Shown: in pieces, positions 50,601 to 61,835 of the stretch | How positions within the stretch are numbered: the stretch's first letter is position 1 | Layout: every line of letters starts with the position of its first letter | Assembly (NCBI GenBank): GCA_020746105.1 | Contig: CM036618.1 | Span: 125,974,191-126,038,190 of the forward strand | Source: Trogon surrucura | Taxonomy: Eukaryota > Chordata > Aves > Trogoniformes > Trogonidae | DNA length: 64,000 bases | Reading direction: 5' to 3' | Notes under the pieces: model-generated | What the model was told of the DNA's origin: nothing | The model's input: only the letters and a program-made list of their open reading frames with translations | Databases searched by the model: none | Program-made: the position numbers and the translations under genes

Positions 50601-53600
50601 ACACATGCAATCATCTTACACCAACAGGCAAAAGAAATAAGCCTATTTCTTACTTGACTGCAGCCCAAAGTATAAAAAGGCAGTAAAATATAACCCAAAT
50701 AGAAAACATGAATTAAGTGCTGCATTAAAGCCGCACTCGGAGGGTGACGCATGTCACAAGGACAGACAGTACTCTTACACCAAACTCTCAGCTGGGTTTG
50801 TGTTGTGTAAGAAAACAAGGCCAGACCATTCCACTTTTTGAGGATTCTGGTCGACAAAATTTACAACTTCGATCTACACAACACTTCCTTCTCAATGCTG
50901 GAAGCAGGGTTTTCAAAGCTAGATTTAAAGTTTACTTATCAACATGGTCTGAACTTGAAGTGTGCATCCAACTCCCTGAACCACATGATTTCCTCTACTG
51001 CTAAGTTTAACGAAGAATACTTTGCCCTTTAAAAGGCCAAGTCCTCAAATCGGCAAACGCGGCTTTCGTACTTCAAACAAGGAGCACGCAGAAAAGCTCA
51101 CAGCATGCAACAGCATCACTTGGGCACATCAGGTTAGAGCTGTGTGTAACCAAGCACCATTCAGGACCGAAGACACAGGGCTACACACAGCAAAACTGCA
51201 ACTTCAGTGCATTAGGCACACTGAGACCAACCCTCCCCTAAATTATTTATTTATCTGTTTGTTTCAGAGTAACGTGCACTGATCCTGGCCTGATGGATCA
51301 TTCTAATTATGCTTACATGCCCATCACGAAGCTTTTAAGCAGCTCTGCAATGCTGGAAGAGCAACCTAGTGAAAGCCTAGTGAAAGGTCTTCCACTGAAA
51401 AAATCTTCCTTAGAGCCCTCTGTCCCTCTCGACTCAACCTCTTCTGCCACCTTGCTGAATCTGTCCAATTTTGTCACTGAATCTTCAGTCAAATTCCACC
51501 AGATTAAAGCAGGTACAATGGATCTTGCACTTTGAAGAGAGATGTCTGACAAATCAATTTTTAAAAATATTGTTACAGCAACAAATTATAGAAGGAGAAG
51601 AAAGTAGCTACTTAATAGCAAAACTGAGATTCCAAATAATTGGATTATCTCAGTTTTTGTTTGCAGGTAGTCTAAACTGTTTCTAAATCGCAGCGAGAGA
51701 TCATTTCTGCCCCATATAACCGACAGAGAAATGGGCACTGTAGTTTTTAAATCTAATATTAGACCTTCAGTCAGTCTTCCAAGGTAATTGCTTTTTCAAT
51801 AGCAATAGTAATCAAAGGACTCATAGTAACGACTTTCACAAATCGTTAAGATTAATTTAGTAAAAAGTGGACAGAAAACACATTTTGCTTTCTACTTTTT
51901 AAATAGGAAAGCTCAGATTTAGTAGCAGAGTTCAACTGGTACAGACTTGTCACCCATGTCATGGCAGCAATTATTTGAAAAATTAAATATCTCTTAATGA
52001 AAGATTTCTGCCTTCCAATACACAGAGGAACAATCTGCTTTACAGAAAACTCTTTTAGAGGAGTAGAGGGTACATAAAAAGAAATTCACATTTCTACACG
52101 ATCAACTTCTAGGATTAACAAAGTTGTTGCAGTCACACTTTTCCATTCTCTCTCACGAGACAAGACGCGCAGTAGGCACCTTCAAGTGCTCAAGGTACCA
52201 ACAGACCCAGGGAGCTCAGAGATGCTGTGGAAGTAAAAACCCAAGCCCCTGCCACAGGTCGGTCAGGAACAGCACTACCACAACTACAGCTACACCGTGC
52301 CTGGCAGATACTCTAATAAACTCATTTTTCATTTGATAGCAGAACAAGCTGAGTGGGATATCAACCTAATATCTGCGACTGACTAAAAATCCTTGGATTA
52401 TTCTTTTCATCACACATTAAGTGATATGTAAGTGATCACTACCCACATCATTTCCTGCCATTTCAAGTTCAGAAATCCTGAAGCTCTGGTTGCCACTTCA
52501 ATCTAATTCTGCTCTCCCACACCTCCATTTTCTGGAAGCATGGATACTGTTAAAATCCAGTGCAAATTCACTACAATTCAAACTCAGGTAACTGGATTCT
52601 GACATTTTCCCATCTTCAGAGCCCTTCACTTTGGCATTTCATTTTCTTCAGAGTCCTTCACTTTACAACCTATGCGTTCCTTAATATACCTCTGAATCTG
52701 TCTAACCTCAGCTAGTTTCTTTTTCTCAAAAAAACCCTCAGAAACTATAAATTCTCTTCTAAGCAACTCTACATTTGTGCTCATTATGGCGCAACTCAGA
52801 CCTTCAGTATCAAACCCAGCCTGCTCCCATGGCAGCCACATCACCATCTGCACGTCCATGTGTCGCTTCCCTAGAGACAGCAATCAGCTGCTGAACCCAG
52901 CTTCAGAATTAAGGAAAAGGAGACCCTGCTCAGTTCCTCCTTCCCTTTCCTTCCCGCTTCCAGCAATTGTGCACTTGCTACTCCACGTGCAACCCCTCTG
53001 GGGAAGAGCTCTCCATCTCTGTGCTCCCGGCACAGCTGGCAGAGCTGCTCACTCTCTCCCAGAGGCTGAAGATGCTTCATCCCTTGTAGTGTTTTACAAG
53101 GCACACACAGGCTGTCGAGAGCTCTGTACTTGGTTCAGTGTTTACAAGGCAGCAGAAAGGAAGCTTGATGTGCTTCCCTCGCTACTAAAAGCTGTACAGG
53201 CAGTTCCTACCACACTTGCAGCGAGGGCAGGAGCCCAGCACTGGGGTGATCAATGAACGCAGCGCCCCAGGGAAAGGCCATAGCGATTTTTTACTGTCTT
53301 CAAACCTGGACTGGGTCTCCATGTCAAATATCAATCTTATTCAAAGCAGACAGCAGAAGAACAGACCTTCCTGAAAGAAAAGCTGCAAGGTCTCCTTCAG
53401 ATCAGAACATTATGGGCAAAAAGGAATTGCTGCCCACTTCCTCTGGAAAAAATTTTTAAGTCCCAGCTCGTATTTTCATTCCATTACTTTAAAAAAACCC
53501 CACCCTGCTTCTAAAAGTCTGTAACGCCTCGGGAACATGCAAGTGTGTAAAGTCAGCCACCTGCATAAACAGAAGCGGTATCAAACCCTGAAGAATTTCA

Positions 53601-56600
53601 TTAGCTAGATCAGTATCTCCAACATGACAACACGGCAAGTCATTTTGTTTTCAGAAGCAGCAAGATCTACGCACATACCTGCACAGTACACAAGAATCTA
53701 AACCAGGCAAGCAGGCATCGATTCTAAGAAGTGAGAGGCTTCTTAAAATAAATAAAAATTACTATTCTGACCCTTTCAAAATATCTGGAAAGTGTTTTGA
53801 TATTCTACTCTACTTTTTATGCAGTTCTCACCATTATATTTTTTTACTAGTCTCTTGGAATTTCTAAGCACTTTGTTTTTCTTATTTGGGGTTCACCATT
53901 TAATATCCTGACCTACATCCAGTAAAAGTTTACAATGACAAAAACATGATAATCTCATGCTATAGTTATGAAATTGGTTAAATACAGTAGGAATGTTTTT
54001 ACGGGACAAAATTATACAGCTCTGAAAAAATTTTACAAGCGAAGATATTTAGACAAGTGCTACATGACAAGTAGCACCATATGTTCTCATACTTCAGCAT
54101 GAAAGACAAAATGCCTGTACAATGAAAAGCAATGATTTTTTTCCAAGAGTTGCTGCCCTGAGAACTTAAAAACATGCGCTTAATTCAAGTGCCAAATAAT
54201 CAGACCAACCTAATTAGGAAGGAGATAATTAAAAGACTAACAGGTTGCTAAATCATGCTCAGGACACACAACCTGGTGTTTGCTCTAGTTGATAAGTAGG
54301 ATTAAAATAGTAACAGTAACCAACATCTCTTTAATCTCTGCACAGGTTTGAAACATTAAACTGCACTCAGACCACATTTCATCCTAAGAAGTGCCATTAA
54401 AAACTTGCTACTTAGCACGGCAGGAAGCTGCTGTAATTGCAGTAACTTTCTACCCAAAACAAGAATCGTTACTGTTAGTCCTGTCATCACGTATCACTGC
54501 CTGGAAATGTTTAGGCTGTCATTTTTGAACGTCGAAGTCCGATTGCCCACTGAGTGCACATTACGACGGAGCTTTAAAATCCTGGACTGAATTCTGACGG
54601 GTGCCATTCAGAAGCATTTTTAGAAATGACTCTGCTATAGTTACTTTGTGTGAGAAGCCTCCAGCTTTTGGCATTGGGGAGACAGCCTTTATCGGAACAC
54701 AGCCAGTGCTTCACATGACTTAAGGTAAACCTTTGGGACTGTGGTATTTGATAGGTAGCAGCAGCAACCACCTATCTGGTAGAAATAGGTCTACTGGCAT
54801 CCAGCCTAGGAAAAAAAAAATCTCAAAATGCACCAGTTCTTATCTTCCACATCTGCCAAGTCACACAGATGTTCACACTGAGACTTGTGGTGGAGATTTG
54901 TTAACTGCTAAGTACCACTTCCCCTTCCCTCCCTGGCATACTCGCAGGATGCCATGCTGTTGATTGATACCAAGGGCCAAACGACCATCTTGCCAACATA
55001 CTGTGCTCTCATTCTTTCAGTATGTAAAAGCTTTCCTCTTCCCGTTTTATTCTGATGAAAGATGAACACTCCTTGTGATTGTACCAGTTTGCAATCTGAA
55101 GCCCTCAGCCGACAGCTGACCACGCCTGTGGTTTGTATCAGCATCTTCATTTCCCAGACAAAGACAACTACAGCTACATAACTTATTCTAAAAATACAGC
55201 TTTCTCTAGCAAAGCTATCACAGCACTTCAGATTTGGTTTGTAAATCATTTTCTCTATATGCAAGGAAGCTTTTAAGCACCTCTATAAAAGCAATAAGTA
55301 CATTAACATCTCCTGATGTGCCTGCTGCATACACACAAAACGTAATTAAAAATAGCTTTGCTGCCCACTGACCTGGTTAGCATAATCCAGGAAATTCAGG
55401 AAGGAAGGAAACATTGCCTTAAAAGTTGATTTTGAAGGGAAACACATCAAAAATGTTTGTGTCAAGCTAATTGTTCATAAAGGTGTTTTCTAGGCACGTG
55501 AGTAACCTCAGCCCCAGTTTTTACACCACACTCAAAATAGACTAATCTAAGAAACAAACAAAACAAAAAAACGTAGAAAAGTGATACGATGCAATGGAAT
55601 AATCCCGAGCTACAACTCAGGAAACCTGAATTTAAGGTTTAGTTGGTGGCTGATTAATCCTGTTTTGTCCTTTTTTTGAGCTCATGGTTCTTCATACACA
55701 AGAATATGATCACAATAGTTCCTACATTGGTAAATATTTTGATAACTACTGATAAAAAGCTCTAATAACCAGGCACTATTAACACATGTAAGCATTTACT
55801 CAGGGTAACAGCACATTCACCTAACTTAACCAAGCCATTTTTCTGACTGCGCAACCAGTATCTTGGCTACAATCAGGGAGCATTCATGCACGTAAATTCA
55901 TGCAAGTTCCACACACTGATGCTATCCTGGTCAACACATGAGAGATCTCCAGGGCTAGAACTATCACGAGTTAATCCATCTCCAACTGAAAAACCAAAGC
56001 TCTCTAGTCAGAGCTGCTTTACCTCCTAACAGTCACACGAGACAAGCTTCTGCAGGCTCAAACTGCAGCCAGAACTTGGAGCTAGAATAGGGCTTTGCGA
56101 TGGCTTTCCACCCCAACCAAGCGAGCAAAGAAACCCAGCAATGTCCTACTCTTCTTTAATTCCCCTGTCTGGTATCACAGCTCCCATCTCTGAGATCACA
56201 GACTCGCTTTGGACCTTTCAGAAGCTCAAAGGACTCATTGAAACACTGAAGCAAGTAAACAGCGTGAACCAGAGCAAAAGTCTTCGGCTCAACAGATTGG
56301 GCCTGAAAAGACTTACTCCAATGGCAATTTCCAGAAAATTTCTATGTGTCATCAGCCTGATAAACCAACATTACAGATTTTCAGTCTTTGCCTCTGCCAG
56401 ATGTTCACGAATTCAGCAAAATTTAAAAGATACCACAGACACACAAAATAGATATTACTGAACATTTATTTTGGTGGCTTTCAAATCTGATATATGTTTG
56501 GGTCTGGGTTTTTCAGAGTTCAGATTTGTAGTTTTGAGGGCTAAGTTTTCTGCATGACACACAATTACAAAATGTGTTCACAAACCAGAGCAAGACAACA

Positions 56601-59315
56601 GGATACAAGACCTTATGACCCCACCACAGTGATGTCCTACCAGAAAGTGAAGGGAGCCACCTGAGCAGTGGGGAGCACATCTTGCTTTTGAGGAGACTGG
56701 AGGATGCTCAGATCTCTCTGAGGATACTCCCGAACCTACGGAAATAGGCATTAGCAGACTTGCACACAATGAAATTGATACCAAGCCTCATCTGACTAGC
56801 TGTCGCTAAAATCTTGCACCTCCACGCAGCCAGCCTCTAGCCCAGCTGATTGGTTTGCAGCTCCCAGGCCACATCCTGCACGTCGTGGAAGATAAGCACC
56901 AAGAGAGTTGAGAGCAGACAGGCCCAGAGGTGACAGCTTAGTCAGCGCCCCGCCAAGCCAAGATCGACAGTCTCATCATTCCCCGGACCTCCACGATTTG
57001 CAGCTGGCTTGAGCCCTGGATCAGAAGTGCATTCAGAGTGCTAAAAGGACAGTGTTTACATGCAGAAGAGAACTGAGCTTGCAATCCATAGGTCAGAGAG
57101 CTGCTTCTGTTTTACACCATTAAAACAGAGAAATCTATGCTTACTGAGATCTATTTCTTTATCTATGCAACAAAGATCTCTGTAGCTAAAACTGAGAATG
57201 TTCTCAGCTTTATCCCCTCCAGATTCCTGATCAGATTTCTGGAACAGTGAAGAAACTGTCTCTCCAAGAACTTTCCCCACTGTGTTTCATGACAGGATGC
57301 AGATGCAGTACTCAGTAACCATTGTCTCAGCAGTCGTGTTAGCCAGGCAAGTAAACCAACTGGTTGGTTGGCTTATTCATCTTCTAACTAGCACAACTAT
57401 CCACACTCCTGAGGCATCTGAGTACTACACTGATGGCTAAAAACACAGACAAGTGAGGCTCAGCATTTGTAGTTAAGATGCTCCTGGTTCCCCGGGAAAC
57501 AGCATTTCCTAATAAACAGAGTATAAACATTATCTGGATTTTTCTCACTCTGGGCAGTGAAAATCTGCTAATTGCTTTCATCTTCCTTTACAGATCCTTT
57601 TCCATGAGCTTCAAGAGCCTCTCACTTTCTATGTGTCAGGATACATTTCTGAGCAGCATTGCATGATCAAATCAATTAAAGTCTAACAAAATTTTGAGGG
57701 TATTAAAAGCATTTTAAAAGGTTAAATTTGAGAGAAAGTGTCACCTAACTGCATCTTCACAGTCAACACCCTGTTTCCCCTGTAACATTTGCTACATTTC
57801 AAGGAGATCTTTTCATGTTGAAAAATTCACCAGACATGTTGCTCTCAAAGCAAACAGAAATAATTTCTCATTTAAATGTTCTTCACTAATCCCACAAATA
57901 TCCGTTTTCCAGTCTGATACCAGAATCAACTCCGTCGATTTTGTTCATTAGAAGAATAAAACACAGTCAAGTAACAGAGGTGGAACAGAACACGTTGCCC
58001 AGGAAACTGAATTTCAGCTTCAGTGCCTGCAGTACACATCTCCAGGTAACAGTTGGCAAGCGTTGACTTGTCATTTAAGTACAACACACTTTAATTTGGA
58101 TTGTTGTAAGGTTATGGAAGAGGGTCAAGCAAGTCCTTTTGTGCTACATCCCTTTCTGAACTTCCCCAAGTATCTTTTCAGTATTCCACAGGGTCTACAG
58201 CTAGATGTACTTGCAGTAGCATGATCAATGCAAGAAATCAGCACTATCCAACTCGTTCCTAGCAAAACCAGGATGATGGAGCAACTTGAGAGGATAAAAT
58301 TCCAAGATCCAAGCTTCCAAGAGAGTCTGACTGGTCATTTCCGTCCTCTCAGGCAATTCACTTTTGTCAGCCTCAATACAACTTCTCAGTACCCTCTAAA
58401 CGTGAAGTCTTTCCATTACATTCACAGAGACGTTAAAACACGCAAATACCAATGCCTTAATGGTGAAATTAGGACTTAGTTTAATATGCTCAGGATGCTT
58501 TTGTCCTCCTGGATCTCCAAAATACTTGCACATGCTATGGTTGCAAGCAGTCAAAATGTAGCATTCCACATTACTGACCGGAGTGTAGACCAGGTGTCAA
58601 GTTCCAACAAGAACGAAGAAATGAAAAAGTTCTTAGCACCTGTACCTGTAGGAGACAGATTCTGGTATCTTCTGTTGTTTAGTTAAGACTGCAGAACCTT
58701 TGGTCTTGGTGGTGGTTGGAGAGCTGGTTAGAAAAAAAAACATTATTTGAACACTTTGCTTTCATGTTTTGTATATGGACTTAAAGATACTGCAAAAACC
58801 TAAAATCCTAAATTTAACTTCAGGTTACAAAAATTCTAAAATGGACATGAGCAAGCAAAGTGAATTATAATACCAGACAAGTGACATCATTCAGAGCACT
58901 GCAAGAGCATCTTTCTTCTGTCTGGGCATCCAATTTCAGTGCAAGTCGGGTGCCAATGAGGAGTGAAGTGCTCAAATACTTGGAAGGACTGGAGCCAATT
59001 TTCAGGTTCTGGCTCATAGCATTCATATGCTAGTGCTTGATGTATTCAGCTGCCTTCAGTAAAACGTTCTTTTTCTCTCTCATAATCAAAGAGGATTTTT
59101 AAAGACCCATCCTGATGTCACTGGTAATGTTTTCAGACCACAAAAATGATAAGATGGATTTTTAAGATCATTAAGGTTCATTCACTACAGAACAAAAACA
59201 GACTCAGAAACCAAAAGGGGATGTGGGTCACCTATCAACATTTTTCTCCAGGCTTGTCTGAACTTCACATAAATGTGAGCTACAGAGTTATCAATCGGCC
59301 CTGCAACCTTTGTAA
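44675..59315. other. Long non-coding interval, no gene recognised
   Basis: This is the longest stretch without a recognisable repeat or exon. I saw only small features: a T-rich segment with GGGTTGGG near 47346-47369, and a tandem CCTAGTGAAAG pair near 51365-51386. There is also a duplicated CAGAGYCCTTCACTTT near 52617-52665, and A-runs near 49914-49926 and 54810-54819. A minus-strand frame at 52626-52883 reads as a charged, protein-like peptide but has no splice or family support. Open frames at 52777-53256 and 56141-56461 are likewise unsupported. Confidence 0.5.
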
Positions 59316-60516
59316 AAAGCTGTATTGGGTTGGCCTGGCCGGATTCTGGCAGCCGGGGGGGGAGCTGCAGGGTGGCTTCTTCAAGAAGCCGCTAGAAGCT
59401 CCCGAAGTTTGGTAGAGCCAATGCCAGCCGGCTCCAAAGAGGGACCCGTCGCTGGCCAAGGCTGAGCCTATCAGTAAAGTGATAGGAGAGGAACGCCTCT
59501 GTGAAAAACATATTTAAGAACGGGAAAAAGAACTGCGCCACAACAGCTGGCACAGAGATGGAGAAGTGAGAATCTGTGAAGACACCAAAGTCAGTGAAGA
59601 AGGAGGGAGGGGAGGATGAGCTCCAGGCGCCGGAGTAGAGAGAGTCCCCCAGGTCCATGGCGAAGACCATGGTGAAGCGGGTTGACCCCCTGCAGCCCAT
59701 GTGCGGGATGTAGATGTCCACCGTGAGGATCACCATGTAGATGTCCACCATGTGGAGGACTCCACGCCATGTGGGTGGATGCCTGAAGAGGGCTGTAGCC
59801 CATGGGAAGCCCTCACTGGAGCAGGTCGCTGCTGGAACCTGTAGCCCGTGGAAGAGAGGAATGCCCACGCTGGAGCAGGTTGGCCGGTGGGACTTTTGGG
59901 ACGCTGCGGGTGGCTCACGCTGGAGCAGTTTCCCCCGAAGGACTGCGCCTCAGACTCACGAGGGGTGGGCTGCCCCTCGTGAGGTGTCTCATGTTGGGCA
60001 GTTTGTGATGAATTGCCCTTCGTGGGACGACTCACGCCGGAGAAGAGAGCGTGAAGCTTGTCTCCCGTGAGAGGGACCCCACAATGGCCCTGGGGAAGAG
60101 TGAAGAGTCCTCCCCTGGAGTGAAGAAGTGGTGAAACCAACGTCGGATGAACTGACTGCAACCCTCATTCCCTGTCCCCCTGCGCCGCTCGGGTGAAGGA
60201 GGCGGAGAAACCAGGATTCATTTTGAGCCCAGGAAGACGGAGGGATGGGGGGGAAGGTGTTCTGTTTTTAAGATCTGTTTGCTTTTTCTCATTTCTCACT
60301 ACTCCTCTCTGATCGGTTCTCTTAATAAATGTGATTAATTTCCCCAAAATCGAGTCTGTTTTGCCCAGGACAGTAAATGAGAGTGATCTCCCTGTCCTTA
60401 TCTCAAACCCTGAGCCCTTGGAAATATTTTCTCTCCCTGTCTAGCAGTGAAGGGGGAGTGAGAGAGTGGTTGTGTGGGTACCTGGCTGCCAGCCAGGGTC
60501 AAACCGTGACAAAAGC
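59316..60516 (+). mobile_element. Solo LTR, 1.2-kb avian ERV family, copy 2
   Basis: The LTR is 59321-60511 (1191 bp), starting TGTATTGGG and ending CCGTGACA. It is bounded by a perfect 5-bp target duplication AAAGC (59316-59320 and 60512-60516). A TATTTAA box lies at 59511-59517 and AATAAA at 60324-60329, so U3 is about 220 bases and the R region is unusually long. Between about 59780 and 60080 there are degenerate tandem units of roughly 50-60 bases, each with GCTGGAGCAG or a variant. It aligns end to end with 37122-38324 in opposite orientation. No internal retroviral genes are present. Open frames within (59741-60070 on +, 59392-59868 on -) are LTR sequence, not host genes. Confidence 0.92.
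59780..60080 (+). repeat. Degenerate tandem units inside the LTR R region
   Basis: The motif GCTGGAGCAG and variants (CACTGGAGCAGG, CACGCTGGAGCAGG, CACGCTGGAGCAGT, CACGCCGGAGAAG) recur at spacings of roughly 50-60 bases or multiples of that, each preceded by a CCCGTGG- or CCCATGG-like block. The same array is present in copy 1 (about 37560-37850, opposite strand), so it is a property of the family rather than of one insertion. Confidence 0.75.
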
Positions 60517-61746
60517 ATATGTATTTCTGGTTTGAATCCAAGTTACAAGTGCATGCTCCAAAAACCTACAGCAAGCATTGATCAAGTCAATCTTCACAGT
60601 TCACAGGAGCTTAAAGAGTTGCAGTCAAAGAAATCCAGTGAGTTTTGAGGTCAAACATTTGAAGAAGGTATCTCTCTACTATCAAATTAGAGGAGTTTGA
60701 TATCACGAGCATAAAAGCTCTGGGAGAATTTGGATAACCCTGAAGAAGTATCAAAATAGGGACCACGAGAAGACCTTCACTATTGTTGCTTACGACAGGG
60801 CTTGCTGTGCTTTTTCACCTCTAACATACCTTTTACTCTCAACAGTGCTTGAACACTACTGTGTTTGATTAGTCTAAATAACAACTTAAATCATTACAGG
60901 GACTTCTACAAATTAGAATTACAAACCTTGTCACCATTTCTCCCTGTCTGCAACCTGACAAGAAGTTTTTAGTTTTCAGCATAAAGTTCACACAAACTAT
61001 GCAAATAAAAAAATAAAGGGCTGAAGAAACAGATGCGTGAAGCATACAGCCGCAAAACTGTTGGTTCCTTCCTCCCCACCAAGAACACACAGAAACAATG
61101 CAAATATGCCAGAAGGTTTATAGCAGAATCAGTAAGTTGAACTAGGGCTCTTTGTTACTCACAGCCTTCACATAACCGTTCATTTTTTAAGGCAGCCTAG
61201 ATCAAGACGGAAGCTCTTCCATTCACAACCAATAAATTTGCAAAATATTTTCATGCTGTGTACCAAGCACTCACAGACAGATCTCAGATCATGATCCTGA
61301 CTCTCTGTGTACCTTGCAGAATTAAAAGCGGTAAAAAAAAGTTACTAAAACACTAGATGTGCATCGAACAGAATCATTAGTGTATTTTTTTTAATTCATT
61401 TCCTCTGAAACAGATTACTGTTATTACCAGTATATCTCACTGTCTTTCAGTCCCAGCGCCCAGGGCCTCTTCCAGGCTAATCTTTCCATTTTCTCATTTC
61501 ATTTGGTATCTTTCTGTTATGATACTGTCTGAAAATCCCATCACAAATGATCAGATTTCGAAAGAAGAAATAGCACAAAGAACAGAAAGAAACAAGGGTG
61601 GATTTTTCTCCTCATTTACTTAACTTTGTTTTAGATTTCTTTATTGCAAATGCCCCAACGATTAAGGCATGCAAAGGAGCCAAAGAGCATTACTAAACCC
61701 CTTCATAGTACTTCAGGTTTGCACTAACGGTGAAGATCTGATCTAG
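60517..61746. other. Non-coding sequence, no gene recognised
   Basis: I see nothing identifiable between the LTR and the short CR1 tail. It is AT-rich with short A and T runs (for example near 61333 and 61385). Confidence 0.55.
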
Positions 61747-61835
61747 TTCAAGATGTCCCCGCTCTCTGCAGGCGGTGGGACCAGATGACCTCTAAAGGTC
61801 CCTTCCAATCCAATGCATTCTATGATTCTATGATT
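61747..61835 (+). mobile_element. CR1 LINE 3' UTR fragment
   Basis: Only the last 90 or so bases of a CR1 are present: a diverged 3' UTR with CAGATGACCT and GGTCCCTTCCAA, ending in two intact ATTCTATG units and ATT (61817-61835). The UTR differs more from the other three copies than they do from each other, so it probably belongs to a different CR1 subfamily. Confidence 0.88.

Noticed and set aside
52777..53256. 159-codon + strand open frame
   Set aside because: This is a GC-richer stretch with open frames on both strands, no domain or splice logic, and a peptide composition typical of random translation.
37122..60511. A 23-kb composite element bounded by the two 1.2-kb LTRs
   Set aside because: They are in inverted orientation and each has its own matching 5-bp duplication (GTAGG and AAAGC), which shows two separate insertions.
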